DNA of 64,000 bases from CBDFGS01 sp965247255 (GCA_965247255.1 CBDFGS010000013.1:496001-560000); one strand, 5' to 3'. Positions 46,198 to 56,105 are shown, counted from the first letter of the stretch. Notes: generated by a model from the letters alone, not told the origin. Translations and numbers: made by a program.

Positions 46198-46929
46198 AGC
46201 GTTCAAGCGGAGGCGCCAAAAGGGTATCCGAAGTCCCGGCATGAACGTTTTGACTGGGTATCCCACTCGACCGTCCCTCGGTCAACCCTCGGCGGCTTCC
46301 CTCGGCCCGCCCTCAGCAGCATCCCTCGGTCTGCCGTGACTGTCGATCGATTTCCAAACGTCCGCTCCTCGTCCCCCACGAGGGTCCCTCGTTCCCCTCG
46401 GCTCATCCCTCGTACGCCACTACTATCCCACTACAGTTCCACGTGGGGCCCGTGGGCTGTCCCACGGTGCACAGTTCTACGGGAATGCCACGGCCCGTCC
46501 CACGGCCATCCCGCGAATCCCCAGGGACTCCCTCGGCGCCGTCCTCTTTCCCTATCGGCCTTCTCCCCCTTATCGAGCGAACCAGGCAACTCGCACGATC
46601 CGCTGGTAGCGACTCGCGCGTTTGCCGTTGGGGTTATCTCACAATAGTCTCCCGCCGGTGCTGACCGCCTCTCGCTCCAACTCCAGTCGACGGCGGACTC
46701 TTCTTCGGCTAGGTTCGTAGCTTCGAAACAACGAAATCTCCTCGATCCGTCAAAGTAGAGATCGCCGGTTCGACTAGGTCGGGGCCCGATCTCGCTGCAG
46801 TTCTTCTATGCCACCTTTACCTCACGACTCCCCAAGCCCGGTCCGAAGAAAGCGGACGGGGAGTTCGACGCTCCCCGTCTCTACAATTCGGTAGCAACAA
46901 GCTTCCTCCCGCAGGTCTCCGCAGTCTCC
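46198..46929. other. Noncoding left part of the inverted-repeat unit
   Basis: 732 bp with no supported gene. Repeated CCCTCGG and CCCACGG words occupy 46256-46510. A hairpin at 46855-46879 is listed separately. Confidence 0.5.
46855..46879 (-). terminator. Terminator of the DHFR-like gene
   Basis: GACGGGGAG and CTCCCCGTC form a 9-bp stem with a seven-base loop. On the minus strand a T-rich CGCTTTCTT follows. Confidence 0.5.
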
Positions 46930-47448
46930 TTAGCCTCTTACTAGGCGCCACTGGATGAGACCTGTCTCATAGGTTTCACAACCCACGGTTTTGAAGAGGG
47001 AACGCGTGGCACCCGGCGCAAATAGGGGGATGCCCTCTCCAAGCACAAGTGGGAAGATAGTCAGGATCATCTCGTCAACGAGACCTTCATTAAGCATGAC
47101 TGTATTCACCTGGCCGCCGCCGACCAGCCAGATATCCTTGCCGAACTCTTTCTTCAAAGAGCGGACGAAGGCCGCAACGTCGCCCGAGGCGAATCGCACG
47201 TTTGACGTATCCGGCGGTGGTGTGCCTCTGGTGAAGACGTAGTTGAGTTTGTCCGGGTAAGGGAACTTGGGGAAGGTTAGCGTCAGTTGATAGGTGGAGT
47301 TCCCCATCAGGGTGGTGTCTATTGATGCGTAGAACCTTTTGTAGCCATAGTCAAGATCGCGACCAGCTTCCAGCCAGTCGATCTCGCCATTGGGGCCTGC
47401 GATGTACCCGTCCAGGGTCGTGGCGATATAGAGCTTTAGTTTCCTCAC
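46930..47448 (-). CDS. Dihydrofolate-reductase-like (RibD C-terminal domain) protein
   Basis: 172 residues. The N-terminus KLKLYIATTLDGYIAGPNGEIDWL, DTTLMGNSTY, VRSLKKEFGKDIWLVGGGQV and LVDEMILTIFPLVLGEGIPLF define the RibD_C/YwjB-type reductase family. Members use NADPH, but their substrates are mostly unknown; it is not a true FolA. The start is GTG with GGAGG eight bases upstream. It sits alone inside the inverted-repeat unit, so it may be a passenger gene. Confidence 0.85.
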   Translation of the reverse strand: MRKLKLYIATTLDGYIAGPNGEIDWLEAGRDLDYGYKRFYASIDTTLMGNSTYQLTLTFPKFPYPDKLNYVFTRGTPPPDTSNVRFASGDVAAFVRSLKKEFGKDIWLVGGGQVNTVMLNEGLVDEMILTIFPLVLGEGIPLFAPGATRSLFKTVGCETYETGLIQWRLVRG

Positions 47449-48406
47449 ATCGGTTGCCTCCGAAAAAGATCGTCACTAAGAATATAGAGCTCCGGCCTGG
47501 CATCGCCAAATCCAAGGCACGGAACTAGACCTTCGAGATCTGAAAGGTGGTGGCCAGCGCCTGCCGCCCACGCAGCAACCCTAGGATGATTTCGGTGGCG
47601 GGTAGTTGGCCCCCCCCCGTCTCCCACCACACCGAATTTTCGGTGCGATGTTAGTTCACGAGGGCGGCACGAGGGCAGGCCGAGGCGGACAAGGCTTTAA
47701 CGAGGACTCCATTCAGTGGAGACCGAGAGCGCCAAGGGGCACCGAGGGACGCCGCCGAGGCGAGACGGCACTCACTTCTAGGTAGTGCCCGCATCGAGCG
47801 AGCGGATGACCGACCGCAAACCACGCCTACGCCGGAAGCATGGTCCGATAACTTTCGCGTGGCCCATGCCAAGTGGTAAGAGACGAGCGCTCCGAAAGGC
47901 CGGCATCTTGACGGAGTTTTTTTCGGTTAGTCTTGTAACCAACAACTGAATACCGTAGCCCGTTCCTAGGTCTGTTGGCCTGGGGATAAGAGAGAGAGGG
48001 CGAGAGTCACCTTACCCCATGTGCGCCGAAGGGGTAAGGATGGCCTCGCCTCTTTTTGTTGGGCAAAAAAGAGAGGGCCGACGAGGGGGTAGCACCGACT
48101 CGTCGGCCCAAGTTCCCACCCTCGCAGGGAGTAAGGAACCATGCGTTATTGTATCTGGCCGAGGGCACCACCATCAAGGCCGACGATTCACGGCATGGGA
48201 CGAAGCGCTGCGCCGTGTTTCCGTATATCAACGGACACATGCTGGCCACGTTCCGCTAATACTCGGAGGCAATTGGTGGTATAAATGCAGTTTCCATGGT
48301 TGACTACAGACGTATTTCGTAGTAGTATATTAGCTACAAAACACGAAGACGCAGGTGCGCAAACACCTACGCCTTCTGAACCGTTCAGCGAGGGGTCGTC
48401 TCGCCG
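47449..48406. other. 958-bp gap around the right end of the unit
   Basis: It includes a C run (47612-47621), a small palindrome ACCGAAAATTCGGT (about 47632), the mirrored CCTCGG array, the right inverted end (47840-47859), and a perfect 11-bp hairpin GGGCCGACGAG/CTCGTCGGCCC (48075-48109). No gene is supported. Confidence 0.5.
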
Positions 48407-49384
48407 ATGGTCTCCACATATTCTATCACTGCTCCGGCGGCAATCCAAGAACCGCCTATCGTCAAAGAGCTTCAGGCTCTTTTCTCCCGCCTGGACGACT
48501 CGGAACTGCTTAGGGAACTCACCGGCCCTGCCCGTCGCGGCCCCAAGGGCTACGATATGAGCATCCTTTGGCGGTGTGTCGTCACCAAGCACCACCTTGG
48601 GCTGCCCTCTACCGCAGCGCTGATACGCACGCTCCACCAGAACCCCTTTGTTGCGCGGGCGTGCGGCATTGCGACCCCTGACAACATCCCTCACAAGGCG
48701 ACCTTCAGCCGTTTCTACTTGCGGCTGTCGAAGCGCACGCCGTTGACTGAGTTGAAGAACGTATCCAGGTCGCTGGTCCGGCGGCATTATGGGGAACTTC
48801 CCGCATTCGGGGAGCGAGTCGCTCTGGACAGTACGACTCTGAAGGGGTGGGTGAACGGTGGCAAGCCGAGGCCTTCCGACTCTGCCGCTGGCTGGTCGGT
48901 TAAGAAGAACTCCCACGGCAAGACCGAGTACACTCTCGGCTACAAACTGCACCTGCTGGTGGACTGTGAATCGGAGCTTCCGATAGCTGCCAATGTGAGC
49001 GCGGGCAATGTCAACGACGCGAAGCGGGCCTCGAATGTGCTTTCGGAGGCCCGATACACTTATCGGCGGTTCAAGCCGCGGGCAACCATGGCGGACAAAC
49101 AGTATTCGGGCAGGAAGCTGTTCGGGCTGATACGCCGATAGTACTGGTCTGAGCCAGTCATCATGTTGAACGCGGGACATAAGAGACTGGCCGCGAAGTA
49201 CGGGGAGGAACAGAAGCTGCCTGAGTGGAAGGCGCTCTACTCCCAGAGACAGGCCGTCGAGCGATGTTTCTCTCGCCTCAAGGGGCTCAGGTCGCTGAAC
49301 AATATTACGCTGCAGGGACGGGCGAAGGTTACGGTTCATTGCTATCTATCTCTGATTGTGATGCAGGCTATCGCTGCCACTTAA
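48407..49384 (+). pseudogene. IS4/IS5-like DDE transposase with internal stop
   Basis: Two segments in the same frame (48407-49141 and 49163-49384) are separated by a TAG at 49139. Together they give 325 residues with GPARRGPKGYDMSILWR, VALDSTTLKGWVNG, GYKLHLLVDCE, ADKQYSGRKLFG and RQAVERCFSRLKGLRSLNNI, the D, D and E blocks of a DDE_Tnp_1-type transposase. The stop lies before the catalytic Glu, so the product is probably inactive. I could not identify terminal inverted repeats. Confidence 0.8.
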
Positions 49385-49917
49385 AAACTCCAATCGTATG
49401 GCCGCATTGAAAAAGCTCTGGCGTCATGTGTCTCAGTGCCAAAGCTACTGACCTCGCGCCTGCCTTCATACACTGTAAGCCCCTTCCATGACAGACGTAT
49501 GTTGACTATGTACCAGCGGCCTGTAGGCCGCTGCCAACCTGTTACACTGATGTCGGCTCCTGGGGTCGGAAGGAAAGTAATCCACCCTTCGCCACGGTTC
49601 TTACTTACTATTGGCAAGTCGAACCGCCCTGCAGTTACGGTCATACTCTGTCCAGTCCGCGGGATACGAATGACCTCGTCGTCAAGTAACGCACGTATCT
49701 TCAATTCGCATTCCAATTTGAGTGTCCGCAAGAACCATAGGTCTTTCCGTAGGTAGCCATGAATGCCGTGGTAATCGGTATCGGGGTGGAGGGACGACCA
49801 GCCATGTACCCTAAGGAGAAACCTAAGCAATCTTAGCCCCCCCATCCACGAGAGGAGCCAAGCGACGAGGAGAACGGCTAGGCCTGAAAAGAAAGCTATA
49901 ACAACCGGGGTTGTCAC
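49381..49917 (-). CDS. Hypothetical membrane-anchored protein
   Basis: 178 residues from a GTG start. One N-terminal membrane helix (VVIAFFSGLAVLLVAWLLSW) is followed by a soluble domain with many aromatic and charged residues (HPDTDYHGIHGYLRKDLWFL, WITFLPTPGADISVTGW). I do not recognise it. It is convergent with the broken transposase, overlapping its end by four bases, and divergent from the OLD-family gene. Confidence 0.5.
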   Translation of the reverse strand: MTTPVVIAFFSGLAVLLVAWLLSWMGGLRLLRFLLRVHGWSSLHPDTDYHGIHGYLRKDLWFLRTLKLECELKIRALLDDEVIRIPRTGQSMTVTAGRFDLPIVSKNRGEGWITFLPTPGADISVTGWQRPTGRWYIVNIRLSWKGLTVYEGRREVSSFGTETHDARAFSMRPYDWSF

Positions 49918-50047
49918 TTGGAGTGGACTCTGCCTTAAGTGCTAGGGCCAGCCTATCACCGACGGGAGGAACCAAACCACCGTTTTGGAAATATGCAACT
50001 TCCTCATCTTGCGGGCATAGTTAGATCCGGCCTAGAATGATGGCGCT

Positions 50048-50067
50048 CCAAAAGGACTTCCTTTTGG
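50048..50067. repeat. Perfect 20-bp palindrome before the OLD gene
   Basis: CCAAAAGGACTTCCTTTTGG. Related palindromes with an AAGGA-NN-TCCTT core lie at 54105, 58475 and 63356, all in the accessory half. Confidence 0.6.
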
Positions 50068-50141
50068 CACATCATCAGCTCAAAGCTGAAGAGTGAATCC
50101 CATCAGATTACCCGCTTTAGTCTCAAACTCGGAGCGTTTCG

Positions 50142-50839
50142 ATGAAGCTCGTGCGCATCGACTTTCATAATTTCCGCTCTTGTTGCGACAGATCCAAGCC
50201 ACCTTACTTGAAAGTGGCACCGCGAATCACCTGCCTCATGGGTGCAAGCGAAAGCGGGAAATCGAACTTGCTAGAAGCCATGGCCAAATTCGAAGAGGGG
50301 GGCTTCAGTATAGACGACGTACCTAGAAGCCAATTATCGCCATCGACATCCCGTCCCGATGCCGACATGCCGATGATTTCAGCGACCTATGAGCTTGAAG
50401 AAGGAGACGTCAAGCGCCTGGACAACACGGGCCTAATAGAATCCTTCGGGAACACGCCTACTTTCAGGCGAAACTACACCGGTCCGATCTATTTAGTTAA
50501 TGACGATCCGGTAACTGCCCGTTCTCGCCGTGACATAGCACTGGAAATACTCAACAACGCACAGCAATTCGAAGATCAGGTCAAACGCTATTTGCGGGCG
50601 TACAGTCGAGCTAGGCGCTCGATGGATCCAAAGGGACCGCTCACCAGCCGGTCAACAATACGCCTTAGCAAATTCCTAGCCATTGCCGCTGATGCCGAAT
50701 CGCAGGGGCACGAGGATCGTTGGGCTCAACAACTGCGTGAGTCGTTCAATAGACTGTCAGCTGCAATTCGAACGTTACCTGCATCGGCAAAAAAGAAGAT
50801 CGCAGAAAGGACACGGACGGCAGGAGAGACGGCCCTTAA
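50142..50839 (+). pseudogene. OLD-family ATPase/TOPRIM nuclease, 5' part (IS-split)
   Basis: ATG 50142 has GGAG seven bases upstream. It encodes 232 residues: FHNFRS and the Walker A motif GASESGKS (34-41), then a helical insertion. The frame is cut by IS1380 copy 2 at a TTAA site. Joined to 52561-53986 after removing one TTAA it reads ETALKSLADRIREM without a break, giving 707 residues. OLD proteins combine an ABC-type ATPase with a TOPRIM nuclease and often act in phage defence. As it stands the fragment lacks Walker B and the nuclease. Confidence 0.85.
50836..50839. repeat. TTAA target duplication, left
   Basis: TTAA flanks the IS1380 copy on both sides (50836-50839 and 52557-52560). Confidence 0.85.
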
Positions 50840-52556
50840 GCCCGAATCCACCGAAGGAGGGCGTCGGGTTAGCGTCCTGAAGCAGCAAGAAGGTGCTCCT
50901 GTGCTTCTGGGATAATGGTTTTGTAGCAAAAAACAGACCCTGGAAAAGGAGCACCCAATAGATGCTGCCACGCAACCACCCCGACCGAATCCAAATCACC
51001 TTCGACGACCGCCGCTTGGTGGCCAATGCCGGGCTGCTCCTTCCGGCCACCCTGGCGCGGCACCTCGGCCTGCCCGAACTCGTCCGGCAGCGCCTCGACC
51101 TGGGCGATGCCCCGGGGCGGGCGAACACGAGCGACAAGATGATGACGCTGGTGGCGTCTGCGCTGGCTGGGGGCGACTGCATTGACGACGCCGATGTGTT
51201 GCGCACCGGGGGGACGGCCAGCACCCTGGGCGGCACGGTGAAGGCGCCATCCACCCTGGGCACCTTCCTGCGCAGCTTCCGGTGGGGCCACGTCCGTCAA
51301 CTCGACCGGGTGAGCCGCGAGTTGCTGGCCCGGGCTTGGCAGGCCGGGGCGGGACCCGGCGACGGGCCCCTGACCATTGACCTGGACTCCACCATCTGCG
51401 AGACCTACGGACTGGCCAAGGAGGGCGCACGCCACCACGGCTATACCGGCAAGCGGGGCTATCACCCGCTGTTGGCCGTCGCCGCCGGCACAGGCGACGT
51501 GCTGATGGCCCGGCTGCGCGAGGGCCGGGCCAACACCGCTCGCGGCGCCGCCCACTTCCTGCGTGAAACGGTGAGCCGGGTTCGCTACGGCGGGGCCAGC
51601 GGGCAGCTCACCATGCGTGCCGACAGCGGCTTCTATACCCACGCCGTGGTCGCCGTCTGCCGCCGGATCAATGTCCGCTACTCCATCACCATCCGCCAGC
51701 ACAAAAGCCTGCACAATCTCATCGAGGCGATACCCGAAGATGCCTGGACGCCGATTCCTTACTGGATGGACGGTGCCGCCGATGTGGCCGAGATCACCTG
51801 CACCCCCTTCCAGGCCGAGGCAGACGCCGCGCCGGTACGGCTCATCGTCCGGCGGGTGAAGCCGACGCCCGGTTCCCAACTGGCCCTCTTCGCCAAATAC
51901 AGTTATCACGGCTTCATCACCGACCGGGACGGGGAGTTGCTCGAACTGGAGGCTGACCATCGCCGCCACGCCGAGATCGAGAATGCCATACGCGACCTCA
52001 AGTACGGCGTCGGGCTGAACCATCTCCCCTCGGGCCGCTTCGCCGCCAACGGCGCCTGGCTGGCCGTCCAGACGATGGCCCACAACCTGGCCCGCTGGAC
52101 GGCGCGGATCGGTCTGGGAGAGCGGATAGCCACCACCAAGACCCTCCGGCGGCGGTTCTTCTCCCTAGCCGGACGGCTCACCCGCTCGGCACGCCGGTTG
52201 ACCCTGCATCTTCCGGATCGCTGGCCTTGGGCTGAGAAGTTCAGCCGCGCCTTGGCCCGGCTGCGAGCCATTCCACTCCCGGCCTGACGGCACCGTCGGC
52301 GACCCACCCACCGGACAACCGAAGATCCCCGCAGACTCGCGCCAGCCCGGTCCGAGAGAGTTCCCTGCTGCGTATTCTCTCGCCATCCCCCGCATCGCAG
52401 CTCCCGCAGACGGCCATAGGGGCCCCTGTGCGGCGATGAAGACCGTCCGCCGACCTCCCTACCCCAAATGGAACCCAGGCTATTTCCCCTGTAGCTCCCT
52501 CACCCCCCCTTCCGCTTTCCTCACGCCGTCCATCGGTGTCCTTCGGTGGATTCGGG
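50840..52556 (+). mobile_element. IS1380-family insertion sequence, copy 2
   Basis: 1,717 bp with inverted ends CCCGAATCCACCGAAGGA, flanked by TTAA. It is inserted in the OLD-family gene in the same orientation as copy 1 at 23516. The subterminal sequences differ from copy 1 in detail. Confidence 0.88.
50962..52287 (+). CDS. IS1380-family transposase, copy 2
   Basis: 441 residues, complete. The catalytic blocks match copy 1 (IDLDSTICETYG, MRADSGFYTH, ENAIRDLKYGVGLNH). Differences from copy 1 are scattered, for example PELVRQRLDLGDAP against RELVDHHLDLGGAP. AAAAGGAGCACCCAATAG precedes the ATG. Both copies keep open frames, so either may be active. Confidence 0.92.
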   Translation: MLPRNHPDRIQITFDDRRLVANAGLLLPATLARHLGLPELVRQRLDLGDAPGRANTSDKMMTLVASALAGGDCIDDADVLRTGGTASTLGGTVKAPSTLGTFLRSFRWGHVRQLDRVSRELLARAWQAGAGPGDGPLTIDLDSTICETYGLAKEGARHHGYTGKRGYHPLLAVAAGTGDVLMARLREGRANTARGAAHFLRETVSRVRYGGASGQLTMRADSGFYTHAVVAVCRRINVRYSITIRQHKSLHNLIEAIPEDAWTPIPYWMDGAADVAEITCTPFQAEADAAPVRLIVRRVKPTPGSQLALFAKYSYHGFITDRDGELLELEADHRRHAEIENAIRDLKYGVGLNHLPSGRFAANGAWLAVQTMAHNLARWTARIGLGERIATTKTLRRRFFSLAGRLTRSARRLTLHLPDRWPWAEKFSRALARLRAIPLPA

Positions 52557-52560
52557 TTAA
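52557..52560. repeat. TTAA target duplication, right
   Basis: Matches 50836-50839. Confidence 0.85.
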
Positions 52561-53986
52561 GTCATTGGCTGACCGCATTCGTGAAATGGTAGAAGTGCCA
52601 GATCCCAACGATGCTGCGCGAGAACTATTTCAACTACGGCCCAAATTTCAGCTAGTTACGTCTGATCCATCAGACTGGTTAACAGGGGAATACAAAGTTT
52701 CTGACCTCGCTGTGGGTTCAACGCGGGCTGATGGTGAGTTTGGTTCGGCCAAACGACTACTGAGAATCGCCAAACTTGATTTGGTGGCTTTAAGAACTGC
52801 GCCGGACTACCTGGTACCTGATCTACTACGTCAGGCATCCGACATTGCAACTGAACGCCTCAGCAAAGTTTGGTTGCAAGATAATCTTAGGGTCGATTTC
52901 CAAATGTCGACAGCTGGAATCCAAGGGATCGTCATATACGTCTCCTCTCGCGACCATACTGGACTGCCCCGCCAAAGGAGCTATGGATTCAGATGGTTCT
53001 TAGAATTCTTGCTGTCGTATGCCGAGAGTCAAAACGCCAAGGAGCCATCAATTCTACTGTTCGACGAACCTGGAATCCACCTGCATCCCGCAGGGCAAGA
53101 GGACCTTAAACAGCTACTGGAACGGGAAATATCGGCTGGTACCCAGGTCATATTGACAACCCATTTGCCCGGCTTGGTGGACCTGACAGAACCGCACTCG
53201 ATTCGGGGAGTGGTGAAGAGCGAATTCGGCACACAAATTCTTAATGAAGGTTACTCGCCTGATCATGGGAAACCCACCTGGGAGGTGATGCTGCGAGCGA
53301 TCGGCGTGCACGGCCCGGAGGGGTTTGGTCCGGGGCGCACCCTTATCGTCGAAGGGCTTTCTGACATGCAGTATCTTCTCGGCATGGCGAAACATCTGGT
53401 TGATCACGATGAGCGTGCTGAGGCGATTGCTTCAGGTATCGTCCGTTCATATGCCGCCCACGGCGCTCATAGCATCAAAGCCGTTTGCCCACACTTCATG
53501 AAGAATGCCTCGGTCTTCGCGGTGCTTTTAGATTCCGACAATGAAGGTTATGTTGTGAGCAATCTGCTGGAGAAGAGATACAGTCCCCCTAACGAGTGGT
53601 TCCGAGAAATCGTTCAGGTCGCGGATCTCGAATATCCTGACAACTATTTTGATTCCGGTGGAAGTGCCGGCCAAGTTGAGCATGAACTCGAGGATCTGTT
53701 CGGACCGCAGCTCTACGCCGACATGGTAAATTCTGTATTCTGGTCTCCGGGCTCAGATGTAGATAGGTTTATGCTCGACCCTGCAACAGTCCCATCGAAG
53801 TCAAAAAAATCGGCACAAGATTGGCTTGAATCTACGGGAACTTTTGATAGAGACGAGATATATCGAGTTCCTGCCGCATTTTCGGAGCTAATAGCAGAAT
53901 CAAACATTTCTATCCCACAGGACGTCGCCGATCGTTTTGGATTCCTGCTGGACTATCTGACAAGAGCGACCCTGCCTCCTCATTAG
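52561..53986 (+). pseudogene. OLD-family ATPase/TOPRIM nuclease, 3' part (IS-split)
   Basis: In the reconstructed 707-residue protein this part holds the ABC signature-like GFRWFLEFLL (375-384), Walker B ILLFDEP (397-403), the switch H434 (TTHLPGL), and the TOPRIM residues E497 (LIVEGLSDMQ) and D557/D559 (LLDSDNEG). The set is complete, so the gene was functional before the insertion. No UvrD-like helicase gene is next to it, which fits a standalone (class 1-like) OLD protein rather than a Gabija pair. Codon use is less GC-rich than in the 0-45 kb region, suggesting horizontal acquisition. Confidence 0.85.
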
Positions 53987-54089
53987 AGTCGCAGATGCTT
54001 ACAAGCCAATTCCTACTGTGACTCACTAGTGGCAGACTCATGTACAGTAAGGAAGTTTTTCTAGATGAAGGTCCACCGCCGCTTTGTTG

Positions 54090-54132
54090 GCGTGTTTCCC
54101 GTGACCAAAAGGAGTTCCTTTCGGAACACGCC
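54090..54132. repeat. Extended palindrome after the OLD gene
   Basis: The inner part is CCAAAAGGAGTTCCTTTCGG (54105-54124), with outer arms GGCGTGTT and AACACGCC. It resembles the palindrome before the gene at 50048. Confidence 0.55.
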
Positions 54133-54142
54133 ATATGCGGGG

Positions 54143-55853
54143 TGTCGTTGTCAAGGGAAAATGTCAGGGATTAGCGTTGAGCGATTATGTCAGTAACCTC
54201 ATTTTGGGGCAAGTAGCGTCCGGCTACGGACGGTAGGAGCGTGGGCAGCGGTGTTTCCGTCGCAACGGCCAGCGGCTCACTGGCATCCAGGAGACGCTTG
54301 AGGGTCGCGAAGCCGATGTCGAGTTCACTGGCTGCCTGACGGTGCGAAAGACCTCCAGGCCCGATACGTTCAACCACTTGTCTGAACCGCTCAGCAAAGC
54401 CATCTCGCTCTCTCACAGGTGGCCGTCCGATGCGTTTTCCCAGCTTCCGTGCTCGCTCCATCCCCGCCTTGACCAGTTCTCGATGGCGTCGCTTGAGCTC
54501 GGAGTCCTCGTACCAGATCGTTGGAGATGACTGTGTGCCCAGAGTTGGAGTCGGTGGCTGGCGTTCCCACTCAGGCGTCTGCTCGGGTGATGGGGACATC
54601 TCCTGTGGCATCACGTTGACTTGGGCCCGCAGAGAAGCGGCGAGGGCAGGCGCTTCCGATGGTGTGAGGACCATGCCCCGATAGGACACGATGAGGCAGC
54701 CATCCAGGCGCTCCTGGACTTCGACCCTGGCTCCAGCATAGCTGGGTCGGTCGGCATTAGGGAAGAGTTGGAGGATACGTCCGTGGTACTGCACAGTGTT
54801 GTCCTTGGCCACTCTGCGCTGCTCCTTGTGGCAGAGAACACCAGCTATGTCCAGAACCGCATCTGGGACCCGGTAGGCCGACCCTGCCTGGGTTGGCGGC
54901 ACTCCGAAGCGAGCGTTGAAGCGTGGCAGGAACGTGCTCAGGACGGCATTGGCCTCCTGAAGCGTGCTGGCATTGGCCAAGCGCAGCTCTGACACCAGCC
55001 GGTCCTGGAAAGTGCCGTTGGCCCGCTCCACTCGTCCTTTCGCCTCCGGGCTGTGGGCGAACACCTGGGTCACGCCAAGCTCCCTCAGGGCGCGGCCCCA
55101 TTGGGTCGGAGTAACGCCAAGGGCGCCAGACCCGTTCTCAAGCCTCTGGCCCGGAGATTGGAAGACAGAGTGGCGGTCGGTGTACACACCCAGGGGAATT
55201 CCATGTCGAGCGATGATGCCCTCTAGCAGCTCGAAGTACCCTTGGGTATCCTCTCGCTCACGCAAGACTCCGTATGGCACTGTCCCCGTGGCATCGTCCA
55301 CCGCTAAGAGCAGTGTGAGCCAGGGTCCTCGGTCCTCCAACCAGGTGTGGTAACTGCCATCGAGTTGGAGGAGCGTCCCCTCCTGAGGCATCCGTTGGCG
55401 CCTGTGCCGGTGGCGGGGCGGCCGCCGATATCGTGGACTGGGCAACCCTGCGCTTAGGAGGATGCTCCTCACGGTGGAGCGACTCAGCACTACATCCTCT
55501 CTCTCCTCAATGATCTCTGTCAGATGGGTGTGATTGAAGCCCGCATACCGCGTGCGTGCCAGGGCGATTACCTTCCGTCGTGTCCCATCTGCGACGGCGT
55601 TGCGAGGTCGACGCCCTCTGTTCCCGTGGGCTAGAGCGGCAGCACCCTCCTTCCGATATGCCGCCAGTATCCGCCAAGTGTGCCGTTCGCTCAGCCCAAG
55701 AATGGTCGCCGTCTCACGCGTCGTCAACTGTTGCGCCACCAACCGGTTCAATGCCTGTAATCGTGTCTGTTCTCGTTGCGTCAATGTCAGTCCTTTCATG
55801 ACTGACATTTTCCCTTAACGCTTAGTTACTGACAGAATCGTATGCCATCGACA
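54143..55853 (-). mobile_element. ISNCY-type insertion sequence, copy B
   Basis: 1,711 bp, uninterrupted, with the same ends as copy A. It is flanked by CGGGG on both sides (54138-54142, 55854-55858). It is inverted relative to copy A. The left flank is the extended palindrome; the right flank is noncoding. Confidence 0.85.
54171..55808 (-). CDS. ISNCY-family transposase, copy B
   Basis: 545 residues, identical in every residue I compared to copy A at 25232-26869, including the LQLDGSYHTWLEDRG and SPEAKGRVERANGTF catalytic blocks. Identity at this level implies a recent jump or gene conversion. The transposase gene is intact, and this copy of the element is complete, so it is the likely active one. 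Confidence 0.9.
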   Translation of the reverse strand: MSVMKGLTLTQREQTRLQALNRLVAQQLTTRETATILGLSERHTWRILAAYRKEGAAALAHGNRGRRPRNAVADGTRRKVIALARTRYAGFNHTHLTEIIEEREDVVLSRSTVRSILLSAGLPSPRYRRPPRHRHRRQRMPQEGTLLQLDGSYHTWLEDRGPWLTLLLAVDDATGTVPYGVLREREDTQGYFELLEGIIARHGIPLGVYTDRHSVFQSPGQRLENGSGALGVTPTQWGRALRELGVTQVFAHSPEAKGRVERANGTFQDRLVSELRLANASTLQEANAVLSTFLPRFNARFGVPPTQAGSAYRVPDAVLDIAGVLCHKEQRRVAKDNTVQYHGRILQLFPNADRPSYAGARVEVQERLDGCLIVSYRGMVLTPSEAPALAASLRAQVNVMPQEMSPSPEQTPEWERQPPTPTLGTQSSPTIWYEDSELKRRHRELVKAGMERARKLGKRIGRPPVRERDGFAERFRQVVERIGPGGLSHRQAASELDIGFATLKRLLDASEPLAVATETPLPTLLPSVAGRYLPQNEVTDIIAQR

Positions 55854-55858
55854 CGGGG

Positions 55859-56105
55859 CGTTGCCTAGCCAGAACGCCCACCAGCCTTTTGGAGAACTTA
55901 TTGTGAGTAGTCACTTTCCGCAGGAAAAATAACTAGTCCCGAAGGCACGGAAAGTGGGTCTGAACTATCAAATGAGGAAAAACTCTTCCGACCACCCCCT
56001 ACCCCCACTTCCTGGCCGGGAAGGGCAAAACCACCGTCATCCGCCCTAGGCGGAACCGCCAAATCCCGATGCCTCGGGACTGGACCCCCTTTTTTCAGCA
56101 GCCTG
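55859..56105. other. Noncoding gap after the ISNCY element
   Basis: About 250 bp. It holds CCGCCCTAGGCGG (about 56040) and a C-rich stretch. No gene is seen. Confidence 0.4.

Larger units (their letters stand above)
46178..47859. mobile_element. Putative non-autonomous element with 20-bp inverted ends
   Basis: CGCGAAAGTTATCGGACCAT at 46178-46197 and its exact inverse at 47840-47859 bound 1,682 bp. Inside each end lie clusters of CCCTCG/CCTCGG, on the plus strand near the left end (46256-46416) and on the minus strand near the right end (47668-47790), so the subterminal arrays also mirror each other. The only gene inside is a DHFR-like reductase; no transposase is present. The left end interrupts an amidohydrolase-like start. 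No clear target duplication is seen. Confidence 0.5.

Noticed and set aside
46256..46416. CRISPR-like array
   Set aside because: The CCCTCG words are 6-7 bases with irregular spacing; there are no constant repeats or spacers and no cas genes.
45751..46647. Plus-strand frame of 298 codons
   Set aside because: Mostly antisense to the isomerase-like gene and then the CCCTCG array; only the short stretch 46123-46176 resembles a gene start.
48188..49339. Minus-strand frame of 383 codons
   Set aside because: Antisense to the IS4/IS5-like transposase, whose catalytic motifs are clear on the plus strand.
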